Shown here in pieces: positions 8,951 to 16,469 of a DNA stretch of 55,519 nt (position 1 is the first letter of the stretch; every line of letters starts with the position of its first letter). Under the pieces are notes generated by a model that ran no database searches, was not told the origin of the DNA, and saw nothing but the letters and a program-made list of their open reading frames with translations. The stretch is from Dehalococcoidia bacterium (lineage in GTDB: Bacteria; Chloroflexota; Dehalococcoidia; Tepidiformales; Tepidiformaceae). The stretch lies in assembly GCA_020847985.1 (NCBI GenBank), contig JADLBC010000007.1:1-55519 (forward strand). Direction: 5' to 3'. A program made the translations under genes and the position numbers.

Positions 8951-10237
8951 CTATGGGGCGTGCTCCCAGTCGAGCATCATCACGTCGATCTCGTCGCCCG
9001 GGTGGGCCACCGGCACGTCTTCGGGGATGATCGTGAGGCCGTTCGCGGCGCTCATGCTCGTGAGGATGCCGCTACCCTGCGGCCCGGTGAGGTCCGCGTA
9101 CCAGCGTCCGTCTTCGCCCCGCGTCACGATGCAGCGCGCGAAGAAGCGGCGGCCGTCGACATTTCGCACCTCGTCGCGGGTGATCGCGCGGATGACGGGC
9201 CGTTCCCAGTCACCGCGCCCGAGCATGGTGAAGATCGCCGCCCGCCCGAAGAGTTCGAACGAGACCATGGAGCTCACGGGGTTTCCGGGGAGGCCCAGGT
9301 GCGGGACGCGGCGTCCGCCGGGCGCGGCGAAGGCGCCGAAGGCGAGCGGCTTGCCCGGCTTCATCCGCACCGTCCAGAAGTCGATCGAACCCTCCCGCGC
9401 GAGCACGTCCTTCACCACGTCGAAATCGCCGCGCGAGACGCCCGCGCTCGTGATGATCATGTCGGCGTCGAGGCCCTCGCGGATGCGCGCGGTGAGGTCT
9501 TCGACGGTGTCCCGCGCGATGCCGAGGAGCCGCGGAACGCCCCCGTACTTCCGCACGAGCGCGGCCACGCTGTACCCGTTCGCGTCGTAGATGTGCCCCG
9601 GCTGCAGCGGTCGCCCGGGTTCGGTGACCTCGTCGCCCGTGGAGAGAATCGCGACCACCGGCCGCCGGTACACGCTCGCTTCGCTCATCCCGAGGCTCGC
9701 GAGGACACCCACCTCCGAGGGACGCAGCACCCGCCCGGCGGGGATGACGACCCTCCCGGCGCGGACATCCTCGCCCCGGAAGCGGATATTCGCGGCGACG
9801 CCGGCGGCCTTCAGCACGCGCACCGTGCCGCCCTTTCGCGGTCGTTCGTTCACTCCCCGCAGCGGTTCATCGGTCTCCTCGAAGGGCACGACCGCGTCCG
9901 CGCCCGCGGGCATGGGCGCTCCCGTCATGATGCGCACGGCCTCGCCCGGGCCCACGGTCATGTCTGGCACCGCGCCGGCGGCAAGCTCCGCGATCACACG
10001 CAATTCGCGCGGTGTGTCCTCGCCGGCGCCGGTGGTGTCCGCGGCGCGCACGGCGTAGCCATCCATCGCCGTGTTATCGAGAGGCGGGATATCGAACGGC
10101 GCGACCACGTCCTCGGCCAGGACCTGCCCGAGCGCATCCAGCACCGGCCGCCGTTCGGGTTCGAGCCGGGCGAAGAAGGCCAGGATGCGCTCGCGCGCTT
10201 CCTCGACGCTGATCATCGAATCGGATGGCTGAGTCAT
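8951..10237 (-). CDS. moeA: Molybdopterin molybdotransferase MoeA
   Basis: A 428-residue MoeA, the enzyme that inserts molybdate into adenylated molybdopterin in the last step of molybdenum-cofactor synthesis. Visible motifs are PPLDNTAMDGYAV in domain I, the RIMTGAPMPAGADAVVPFE segment, the MPT-binding STGDEV, SAGVSRGDFDVVKDV, and LGLPGNPVSSMVSFE, with a C-terminal beta domain ending at a DVMMLDWEHAP tail. Length is normal for the family. No other moa/mob/mog gene is in the window. Two in-frame ATGs (10237 and 10216) could serve as the start; no clear ribosome site separates them. Confidence 0.96.
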   Translation of the reverse strand: MTQPSDSMISVEEARERILAFFARLEPERRPVLDALGQVLAEDVVAPFDIPPLDNTAMDGYAVRAADTTGAGEDTPRELRVIAELAAGAVPDMTVGPGEAVRIMTGAPMPAGADAVVPFEETDEPLRGVNERPRKGGTVRVLKAAGVAANIRFRGEDVRAGRVVIPAGRVLRPSEVGVLASLGMSEASVYRRPVVAILSTGDEVTEPGRPLQPGHIYDANGYSVAALVRKYGGVPRLLGIARDTVEDLTARIREGLDADMIITSAGVSRGDFDVVKDVLAREGSIDFWTVRMKPGKPLAFGAFAAPGGRRVPHLGLPGNPVSSMVSFELFGRAAIFTMLGRGDWERPVIRAITRDEVRNVDGRRFFARCIVTRGEDGRWYADLTGPQGSGILTSMSAANGLTIIPEDVPVAHPGDEIDVMMLDWEHAP

Positions 10238-10305
10238 GCGGCGTCCGTGGTCGGGTTTGGGACGCCATCGTACCGCCGCGGGGCAGCGCGCGCGCGGCGG
10301 TTGGT

Positions 10306-10336
10306 GCGGGCCGGGGCAACCGAGGGCCCGGCCCGC
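10306..10336 (-). terminator. GC hairpin after the RAM-domain gene
   Basis: A perfect 10-bp stem (GCGGGCCGGG/CCCGGCCCGC) with an 11-nt loop, 7 bp past the stop of the RAM-domain gene. No T-run follows, as is frequent in high-GC genomes. It would separate that gene from moeA. Confidence 0.4.
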
Positions 10337-10343
10337 GAAACCT

Positions 10344-10595
10344 CTACGCCAGCCGGACCGCCAGGCACGTGGTCGTGCGCTGCACGCCGGACACCTTCTG
10401 GACCGCCTCGGTGATCGCGTTCCCGAGCCGGTCGAGGTCGTCGGCTTCGAGCTGGACGATGACGTCGTACGGGCCCGTGACGGTATCGACGACGGCCACG
10501 CGCGCGCCCGGGTAGGTGAATTCGCCGATGGCCGCGCTCACGGCCTTGGCCTTGCCGACATCGGTCTCGATGAGCACGTATCCCCGGACGGCCAT
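10344..10595 (-). CDS. Stand-alone Lrp/AsnC ligand-binding (RAM) domain protein
   Basis: An 83-residue protein that is only the effector-binding half of an Lrp/AsnC regulator. It shows the alpha-beta pattern AYVLIETDVGKAK-like start, VAVVDTVTGPYDVIVQLEAD and the closing GVQRTTTCLAV strand. There is no helix-turn-helix, so it cannot bind DNA in the usual way. Such stand-alone RAM domains (the SraM group) bind amino acids or modulate partner regulators. ATG start; upstream and downstream genes lie on the same strand but are separated by a hairpin and a 74-bp gap. The ligand is unknown. Confidence 0.85.
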   Translation of the reverse strand: MAVRGYVLIETDVGKAKAVSAAIGEFTYPGARVAVVDTVTGPYDVIVQLEADDLDRLGNAITEAVQKVSGVQRTTTCLAVRLA

Positions 10596-10669
10596 TGCGT
10601 CACCTCGCGTACTGAAGTGCCAGCATCATTCGTGCGCCGCTCCTGCGGTGTCAAGCCGCGAACGGCCTC

Positions 10670-12736
10670 TCAACTCCCGCCCGGCAGCACATAGTCGAAG
10701 CGCGCCTCCGAGGCGGTCGCCGCCGGGTCGACGATGATGGGCAGCACCAGGTTCGCGTTCAGGATGAAGCAGAGCGACTCCTCGCCCGTCCGGCAGTAGT
10801 ACACCGATGCCGTCGCCGTCAGCGTCGCGCTCCCGGGAGCGAAGTCGGCGGGGATGGGCAGCGTCACCGTCGCTTCGTCCGAACGCCACGAAACCTCGCG
10901 GTCGCCGGGCGTCGCCACGGCCGCGTTCGAAGTCGCGAGCGCGAGCGTCGAGGGCGCCTGGCTGTTTAGGTGATACGCCGATGGCGAGGCGATTGTCAGC
11001 TTCAGCGTGCCCGGCCCCGGCGCGACCGTGACCGCGGGCAGCGTGGCCTCGACGCGGCGCCCCGGAGAGCCCGCGTTGGCCACCTGCAGGTTCGAAAGCG
11101 TGACCGTCGCCACCCGCCCGGTCGCCAGTTCGTAGGTGCGCACGAGGTCGTTGTTCGTATCGGCGATGAAGAGCTTTCCGGCGGCCACGCTCAGCCCCGC
11201 GGGCTCATCGAAGCGCGCATCCGTGCCCGTCCCGTCCGACCATCCGCGGCTCGACCCGGCCAGCGTGGTCACGGCGAAGCTGGCCGCATCGACGGCGCGC
11301 ACGCGGTGGTTGTAGGTGTCCCCGATATACAGGGTGCCGTTCGCGACGGCGACGCCCTGCGCATGCTGGAACATGGCCGCGCGCCCACGGCCGTCGTCGG
11401 CGCCGTAGTCGAACAACCCCTTGCCGACGATCGTCTCGACTTCGCCGCTCCCCGTGAGTGCCACCCGGCGGAGCGCGCTCGCCTCCGGGTCGACCCAGTA
11501 CAGCCAGCCGGCGGCGGCGGTGATGCCGGAGGGCTGGGCGAGCGTCGCGCCGCGCAGCCGGTCACCGTCGTTGAGGCCCTCGCGGCTCGTCCCCGCGAAC
11601 ACGGCGAGCGTCCCCTTCGCGAGGTCCAGCGCCCAGACCTGGTGCAGCCCCGCCATCGTGATATAGAGCGAGCCGTTCGCCTCCACGACGTCCCAGGGCG
11701 AGGCCAGCGGCGTCTTCGTCGCGAGGTCTCCGGCCCGCGGGAAGCGGCCGGCCTGCACCCCCGTCCCCGCGATCGTTGTGACCTCGAATGTGCCCAGGTC
11801 GATGGCGCGGACGGCGTGGTTGCGCGTGTCCGCGACGTAGAGCGTGCGGCCGTCGGCGCTGAGCCCGAGGCCCTGGGGCTGCCGGAAGCGCGCTTCGCCC
11901 GCGGCGCCGTCCGCGAAACCTTCCTTGCCCGTCCCGATGGCGCGTTCGAGCCGCCCGTCGAGCGTCGCGACGAGGATGCGGTTATGCCCGGAGTCGGCGA
12001 TGTAGAGGCGGTTCGAGCCCTCGTCGGCCAGCACCTTGCCGGGATATGAAAGCACGCTCGATGCCGCCGTGGCGTCGGCGCGAAGGGGCAGCGGGCGCGG
12101 ATCGAGCTTGTCTTCGAACTCCGTGACCATGGCCGCGATGATCGGCTGGAAGAGCGCGTACACGCCCTCGCCCGAATGCTTGCCCACCACACGCCCAAGG
12201 GGGTCGATGACGACGAGCGTCGGCCACGCGTTCGCGCCGTAGTCATCCCAGATGGCGAAGTCCGGGTCGTTCACCACCGCGTGTTCGAGCCCGAGCCTGC
12301 GAATCGCCTCGCGCACGCTCTCGTCGTCGTGCTCGGTGGCGTACTTGCCGGAGTGCACGCCAATCACGGCCAGCCGGTCGCCGAACTCGGCTTCGAGGTG
12401 CTTCAGGTCGGGCACGATGTGCTGGCAGTTGATGCAGCCGAGCGTCCAGAAGTCGAGCAGGACCACCTTGCCCCGCAGGTCGGAGAAGGTGAGCGGCCGC
12501 TCGACGTTGAACCAGGTGAGCCCGTTGCGAAACTCGGGCGCAGGTTCCTTGCCCGCCCACGATTTTCGCTCCGCCGGTGTCGTGGCGTTCGCTCCAGGGT
12601 CGGTCACGTCGCGCGCCGCCCCGCTGCGGTTGTTGCCCGAACAGCCCGAGAGCACGCCGGCCGCCAGCACGAGCGCCAGGCACACCGCCATGGCGAGGGC
12701 GGCCGCCCGGGGTCGATTCGCGCGGAGAGGTGGCAT
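10670..12736 (-). CDS. NHLRC2-like lipoprotein: thioredoxin fold plus NHL beta-propeller
   Basis: About 688 residues. A hydrophobic leader with lipobox LSGC (Cys32) predicts a lipid-anchored, outward-facing protein. Residues ~70-210 are a TlpA/redoxin domain with active site C101-I-N-C104 in LDFWTLGCINCQHIVPDL. Residues ~225-560 hold about six NHL repeats (LYIADSGHNRIL, LYVADTRNHAVRAID, LYIGDTYNHRVRAVD, LFIADTNNDLVRTYE). A C-terminal beta domain has two Cys (YYCRTGEESLC). This order matches NHLRC2-type proteins, whose substrate is unknown. ATG 12736 is chosen because it gives a proper lipoprotein signal; an upstream GTG at 12805 would add 23 charged residues and overlap the DinB gene. Confidence 0.85.
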   Translation of the reverse strand: MPPLRANRPRAAALAMAVCLALVLAAGVLSGCSGNNRSGAARDVTDPGANATTPAERKSWAGKEPAPEFRNGLTWFNVERPLTFSDLRGKVVLLDFWTLGCINCQHIVPDLKHLEAEFGDRLAVIGVHSGKYATEHDDESVREAIRRLGLEHAVVNDPDFAIWDDYGANAWPTLVVIDPLGRVVGKHSGEGVYALFQPIIAAMVTEFEDKLDPRPLPLRADATAASSVLSYPGKVLADEGSNRLYIADSGHNRILVATLDGRLERAIGTGKEGFADGAAGEARFRQPQGLGLSADGRTLYVADTRNHAVRAIDLGTFEVTTIAGTGVQAGRFPRAGDLATKTPLASPWDVVEANGSLYITMAGLHQVWALDLAKGTLAVFAGTSREGLNDGDRLRGATLAQPSGITAAAGWLYWVDPEASALRRVALTGSGEVETIVGKGLFDYGADDGRGRAAMFQHAQGVAVANGTLYIGDTYNHRVRAVDAASFAVTTLAGSSRGWSDGTGTDARFDEPAGLSVAAGKLFIADTNNDLVRTYELATGRVATVTLSNLQVANAGSPGRRVEATLPAVTVAPGPGTLKLTIASPSAYHLNSQAPSTLALATSNAAVATPGDREVSWRSDEATVTLPIPADFAPGSATLTATASVYYCRTGEESLCFILNANLVLPIIVDPAATASEARFDYVLPGGS

Positions 12737-12771
12737 GGCGTCGTCATCGTAGCGGTCGTGCACTCCCTCGT

Positions 12772-13257
12772 TTACGCGCGGTTTCCGCGTTCGTTGACTG
12801 CCCACACGACGTAATCCATGTGCGGCGTTTCGATGCCCGCGCGAGTCAGCGCGTATGCGACATCCGCCCGGTGCTCGGCCGAATGCGTGAGCACCTGCAG
12901 GAGCGCGTCGCCGGCCGAGATCCCGGCATCGAACCAGGGGATGCGCACGGGCCGTTCGAAGCCGCCCTCGGGCAGGCCGGCGATAAGCGCGCCATAGCCC
13001 GCCGCGACCGCCGCCTGCAGTTCCACGAGCGCGCTGAGGTCCGCGGTCTCCGGGTCGTGGTCGATGCCGGCCTCGCCGCCGAGCAGCCGCAGGTACACCG
13101 CTTCCACCTTCACGGCATGCCGAAGGATGGTGTCGAGCGGGAGGTACATGCCCTCCGATGCGGCCGCGATGCGCGCGGGACCGGCTTCGATGCAGGCCGC
13201 GAGGAGCGCGCCGTTCGCCCAGCCGCTGTGGCGAAAGCCATCGATCAGGAATTGCAT
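12772..13257 (-). CDS. DinB/YfiT-like four-helix metalloenzyme
   Basis: A 161-residue DinB-superfamily protein. The three metal-binding histidines of the fold are visible: H47 (TILRHAVKVEAVYL), H125 and H129 (LTHSAEHRADVAYAL). Family members include bacillithiol- or mycothiol-dependent transferases and damage-induced proteins; nothing here fixes the substrate. ATG 13257 (MQFLIDGF) fits the normal family start. An in-frame upstream start would add 28 Arg-rich residues without family resemblance. The lipoprotein gene follows 35 bp downstream on the same strand. Confidence 0.82.
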   Translation of the reverse strand: MQFLIDGFRHSGWANGALLAACIEAGPARIAAASEGMYLPLDTILRHAVKVEAVYLRLLGGEAGIDHDPETADLSALVELQAAVAAGYGALIAGLPEGGFERPVRIPWFDAGISAGDALLQVLTHSAEHRADVAYALTRAGIETPHMDYVVWAVNERGNRA

Positions 13258-13291
13258 GGGACCAGCGTAGCGGAAAGCCGCGCGGCGCCGT

Positions 13292-14236
13292 CTACCCCGC
13301 CGGTGGCGGTGCGATGAACCGCAGCGCCCCCGGCACGACACTCACCGTCGCCGGCAAGTAGCCCCCGGATTCGCCGTCGAGGTCGACCGTGGACTTGCGC
13401 GACGCCGACATCGTCACCATCGCCGCGCGGTGGTGGTCGATGCCCTCCATTTCCAGGTGCGTACCACCCTTGCGCTGCCCGTCCACGGCGGCGAGCACGG
13501 CGCGCCGCCCGAGGTTGCCCCAGCGGATGACATCGAGCGGGGCGTCGTCCGGGAGCGCGCCCGGCGCCACCGTAAGGTCGCCGCCCCAGAGTTCCATGTT
13601 GTGCACGCTGACCGAGTTGTACTCGGCCGAGAGATCCTCCCCGTCGATGGCCAGGTCGAAGTGGCGCGTCATCGGGCCGAGCATCTTCACGCCCGTCATG
13701 ATCAAGTAGGGAGCCGTATCCCCCGCGCGCTTGAGCCAGCGCGGCACGGAGCGGGAGATTTCCGGGACCCAGCCAGCGGAAGCCTCCAGCAGGAAGTGCC
13801 GCACCCGCGGGTGCCCGTGTTCGTCGGCGAGGTCGATCCGTCCGGCGTCGATGCGGCGTTCGAGCCCCTCCTTGAGCGCGCTCAACGCGGCGGCGGGTGC
13901 ACCGATGCCCAGGCACTTGGCCACGTCCTTGCCGGTGCCTGTGGGAATCGTCCCCAGCCGCACGCGCTCGCCCGCTCCAAGGTCGAGGATGGCGTTCGCG
14001 GCTTCGTACAGGGTGCCGTCACCGCCGCAGGCGACGATCGTGTCGTGACCCGCATCGATGGCGGCCTTCGTGAGCGCGTAGCCATGCCACGGGTGCCCGG
14101 TGAGCGCGACTTCGGGCTCGAATCCCGCGCGCCGCACGGCCGCTTCCAGTGCTCCCGCGCGCTGCTTCGTCCGCCCGCCGCCGGACATGGGGTTGATGAG
14201 GAGGAAGAGCCGTGGCCGCTGGTCCGCCGCTGTCAT
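13292..14236 (-). CDS. Diacylglycerol/lipid kinase family protein
   Basis: A 314-residue member of the DagK/YegS lipid kinase family, which phosphorylates diacylglycerol or related lipids with ATP. It opens with the family's RPRLFLLINPMSGGGRTKQ (nucleotide/phosphate loop), then TIVACGGDGTLYEAANAIL (the GGDGT motif) and LGTIPTGTGKDVAKCLG. The C-terminal beta-sandwich ends in VVPGALRFIAP. ATG 14236 is chosen because homologues start at this strand; the frame is open for another 93 codons antisense to apbE, which is not credible. It is divergent from apbE with 37 bp between starts. Confidence 0.9.
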   Translation of the reverse strand: MTAADQRPRLFLLINPMSGGGRTKQRAGALEAAVRRAGFEPEVALTGHPWHGYALTKAAIDAGHDTIVACGGDGTLYEAANAILDLGAGERVRLGTIPTGTGKDVAKCLGIGAPAAALSALKEGLERRIDAGRIDLADEHGHPRVRHFLLEASAGWVPEISRSVPRWLKRAGDTAPYLIMTGVKMLGPMTRHFDLAIDGEDLSAEYNSVSVHNMELWGGDLTVAPGALPDDAPLDVIRWGNLGRRAVLAAVDGQRKGGTHLEMEGIDHHRAAMVTMSASRKSTVDLDGESGGYLPATVSVVPGALRFIAPPPAG

Positions 14237-14273
14237 AGGGTGGGAACCTACGCCGCCCCGAGGTGACGCGCGA

Positions 14274-15140
14274 GTGCAACACAGCGATAGCTTCCGCGCC
14301 ATGGATACCGGCATCGATGTGATCGTCGAGGCGCCGGGCCCATTCCCGCCGTTCGGGCTGTTCGCGGGCATCCACGTCCTGTTCGAACAGCAGGAGGAGC
14401 GATTCTCCCGCTTCCAGCCCGGCAGCCTGCTCTCCCGCTTGAACCGCGGCGAAGCCATCGACGACCCGTTCTTCGCCCACGCCTGTGCCCTCGCGCTCGA
14501 AGCGTTCGCCTTCACCGGTGGACTCTTTCACCCGCTGGTGCTCCCCGCGCTGCGGCAGGCGGGCTACGGGGTCACCTTCGCGAACGTGGCGGGCGGGGAC
14601 CCACGGGCGATGGCGGTACCTTCGCCGCGCGACGCCATCGCCATTGAAGGCACGACTGTCCGGCTGCTGGCGGGCGAACTTGACCTCGGCGGGATCGTGA
14701 AGGGCTGGAGTGTCGACCTCGCCGCCGGGATGGCTGCGAACGCCGGCGTGGCCGCGCTCGTGAACGCCGGCGGTGACCTGCACGCCGTCGGCACCGAGGA
14801 GAGCGCTCACGACGGCTGGCTGGTGGGAATCGACGGGTTGGATGGCCAGTCCGCCTGGGAGGGCGAAGTTGCCGGGGCGCTCGCGACTTCGACCACCCTC
14901 AAGCGTGCCTGGCGCACGAGCAGCGGCGGCCGCGCGCACCACCTCATCGACCCTCGCACCGGCCTGCCCGCCGAGTCGCCGTTCGTGCAGGTGTCGGCGT
15001 GGGCGCCCGAGACGTGGCGCGCCGAGTGCTGGGCCAAGGCCGTGCTCATCGGCGGCGATGCGGCCGCCGAACGCGCGCTCGCGGCGGGCGTGCCCATCCT
15101 CGCGCTCGATGCCAAAGGGCGGGTGCGGATTTCCCGGTAA
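14274..15140 (+). CDS. apbE: ApbE family FAD:protein FMN transferase
   Basis: A 288-residue ApbE, which covalently attaches FMN from FAD to a Thr/Ser of target proteins outside the cytoplasmic membrane. Motifs: SFRAMDTGIDVIV start, DLGGIVKGWSVDLAA, VNAGGDLHAVG, the HHLIDPRTGLPAES substrate loop and the Mg-binding C-terminal region. No signal peptide is evident, so it may act inside the cell or be a short form. GTG 14274 is chosen because the HSDSFRAM residues belong to the family and AGGTG lies upstream. It heads a run of six same-strand genes ending in an ECF sigma factor. No FMN_bind-fold target is present, though the next gene has an SGTTLT stretch. Confidence 0.9.
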   Translation: MQHSDSFRAMDTGIDVIVEAPGPFPPFGLFAGIHVLFEQQEERFSRFQPGSLLSRLNRGEAIDDPFFAHACALALEAFAFTGGLFHPLVLPALRQAGYGVTFANVAGGDPRAMAVPSPRDAIAIEGTTVRLLAGELDLGGIVKGWSVDLAAGMAANAGVAALVNAGGDLHAVGTEESAHDGWLVGIDGLDGQSAWEGEVAGALATSTTLKRAWRTSSGGRAHHLIDPRTGLPAESPFVQVSAWAPETWRAECWAKAVLIGGDAAAERALAAGVPILALDAKGRVRISR

Positions 15141-15203
15141 AGTTCTGTTTCCCTCGCGACTCCTTTGGCCCCCGGGCGTGCATGTGCTCGCCAGAACCAA
15201 CCC

Positions 15204-15210
15204 AAGGAGA
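15204..15210 (+). promoter_or_regulatory. Strong ribosome-binding site deciding the start of the acidic exported protein
   Basis: AAGGAGA five bases before GTG 15216. It excludes longer in-frame starts that would add a cytoplasmic-looking leader. Confidence 0.7.
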
Positions 15211-15215
15211 TTCGC

Positions 15216-15563
15216 GTGAATCGCATCGCATCCGTCGTGACCGCTGCCGCCGCGACCAGCCTCGCCCTGGCGACCGTCGGCGCGTTCGCGCTCACGTCCG
15301 GCATCAGCTGGAACAGCGACGACGACGACGACCACGAAGAACGCGAGTGGGCCGAGCGTAACGGCCTTCTCGACCCCGCCCTCGCCGCGACATCCGGGAC
15401 CACGTTGACGGTCGCCGGGACGGGCGCCGCCCCGGCCGACCTCGCCGCCAGCCCGGCCCGCAGCACCCGCGAATCCCGCGAGGACCGCGAACGCCGGGAA
15501 CACGACGACCATGACGACGACGACCACGACGACGATGACCACGACGATGACGACGATGACTAG
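15216..15563 (+). CDS. Small exported protein with Asp/His-repeat tail
   Basis: A 115-residue protein I cannot assign to a family. Residues 1-30 are a signal peptide or membrane anchor (SVVTAAAATSLALATVGAFAL). An acidic DDDDDHEEREW patch follows, then a Thr/Ala-rich stretch with S60-G-T-T-L-T65, similar to the SGATLT sites that ApbE flavinylates in NqrC/RnfG. The protein ends in a pure Asp/His repeat (HDDHDDDDHDDDDHDDDDDD), which suggests metal binding. It lies 75 bp after apbE and its last codons overlap the next gene, so it belongs to the same transcription unit. The FMN_bind fold itself is absent, so a flavin role is only a suggestion. Confidence 0.65.
   Translation: MNRIASVVTAAAATSLALATVGAFALTSGISWNSDDDDDHEEREWAERNGLLDPALAATSGTTLTVAGTGAAPADLAASPARSTRESREDRERREHDDHDDDDHDDDDHDDDDDD
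15393..15410 (+). other. Candidate ApbE flavinylation-like site (S-G-T-T-L-T)
   Basis: Codes for residues 60-65 of the small exported protein. ApbE targets carry S/T-G-A-T-x-S/T with FMN on the last Thr of the GAT triplet. Here Ala is replaced by Thr and the usual Asp three residues ahead is missing. Position beside apbE is the main support. Confidence 0.25.
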
Positions 15564-15822
15564 CGCGAAGAAGAAGGGCGGCCTCCGCTTCCCCGTCACC
15601 CGCCTGCTGACGGCGGCCGGGGCTGTCGTTGCCTTTGTCGCGCTCTGGGGAGCGGTCGCGCTCCAGGGTGCTCCTGAGCCCACGGCGGGGGCCGGTCCGG
15701 CCCCACTGGTTCCGGCCCCCGCCGTGCAGAGTGGCCCCGCGAACGCGGTCGCCGCCCCCGCCACCGTCGCCCCCGCGCCCGTCCAGCGCGCCACCAGCGC
15801 GCGCCGTTCGCGGAGTTCGTGA
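15556..15822 (+). CDS. Small single-helix membrane protein with Pro/Ala tail
   Basis: An 88-residue protein with a basic start (MTSAKKKGGLRFPVTR), one membrane helix (LLTAAGAVVAFVALWGAVAL) and a Pro/Ala/Val-rich outward tail ending in Arg/Ser. I recognise no family. ATG 15556 overlaps the stop of the acidic protein by 8 bases and its own TGA overlaps the ATG of the haem protein by one base, so translation is probably coupled along the operon. The frame is open a little further upstream, but that part is only the Asp repeat of the previous gene read in another frame (poly-Thr) and is unlikely. Confidence 0.5.
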   Translation: MTSAKKKGGLRFPVTRLLTAAGAVVAFVALWGAVALQGAPEPTAGAGPAPLVPAPAVQSGPANAVAAPATVAPAPVQRATSARRSRSS

Positions 15823-16469
15823 TGAGTAACCGGGTGTTTTTCGGCACCCTGCTCGCGATCGACCTGGCCATCATCGTGGTGGGCGGGGCGGTCACGTTCG
15901 CGGGCGGGCACTCCGCCTGGTACGTCTCCCGCGCGGCGGGGTTCGCGGCCTACCTCTGTCTGTGGGTGTCGCTGGCGGGCGGCCTGCTGATGTCCTCGGC
16001 ATGGTTCGATGGCCTCGTCGCCCGCGCCCGGTTGCTCGCCATCCACCAGACGGCCGGCCTCATCGGTCTCGGGTTCGGCATCGGCCACGCGCTGGTGCTG
16101 CTGCTCGACAAGTACGTCGGCTATTCGCTCGCCGACCTCTTCGTACCCTTCGCGGCGCCGCATGAGCGGGCCCTCACGGGTCTCGGCGTGGTTTCGCTGT
16201 ATCTGACGGCCCTGGTGACGCTCAGCTTCTGGGTCCGTTCGGCCATTGGCATGCGGGTCTGGCGGATGGTCCACTACCTCTCAGTGATGGCCTTCCTCGG
16301 AGCGGCATGGCATGGGATGCAGATGGGCTCCAGCGCCGAGCTGGGGTGGGGCCGTGCGCTGTACCTGGCGACGACGCTGTCGCTGGTCACGGCGACGGTC
16401 GTGCGGGCGGTGTATGTCCGCCCGTCGCGGCGCCCGGCGCGCGCCGCGGGAGGGGTGAACGCTGGCTGA
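15822..16469 (+). CDS. Ferric-reductase-like transmembrane haem protein
   Basis: A 215-residue membrane protein with about six helices and the ferric reductase/NADPH oxidase haem pattern: H75-X13-H89 and H151-X12-H164, the spacing that holds two stacked haems across the membrane in NOX/FRE proteins. It lacks the FAD/NADPH-binding half, so electrons must come from another subunit, as in MsrQ/YedZ-type proteins. Position after apbE suggests a flavin-linked transmembrane electron route. ATG 15822 has GGAG six bases upstream; GTG 15819 is directly in front and cannot be excluded. It overlaps the next gene by 8 bp if that gene begins at CTG 16462. Confidence 0.8.
   Translation: MSNRVFFGTLLAIDLAIIVVGGAVTFAGGHSAWYVSRAAGFAAYLCLWVSLAGGLLMSSAWFDGLVARARLLAIHQTAGLIGLGFGIGHALVLLLDKYVGYSLADLFVPFAAPHERALTGLGVVSLYLTALVTLSFWVRSAIGMRVWRMVHYLSVMAFLGAAWHGMQMGSSAELGWGRALYLATTLSLVTATVVRAVYVRPSRRPARAAGGVNAG

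Noticed and set aside
15216..15563. Calling the acidic protein an FMN-binding-domain protein
   Set aside because: Only a six-residue resemblance is present; the FMN_bind fold and the preceding Asp are missing.
14019..16274. A 751-codon minus-strand frame across apbE and the haem protein gene
   Set aside because: It reads as low-complexity Arg/Gly/Val runs, including poly-Val from the Asp repeat, and the plus strand carries recognised enzymes.
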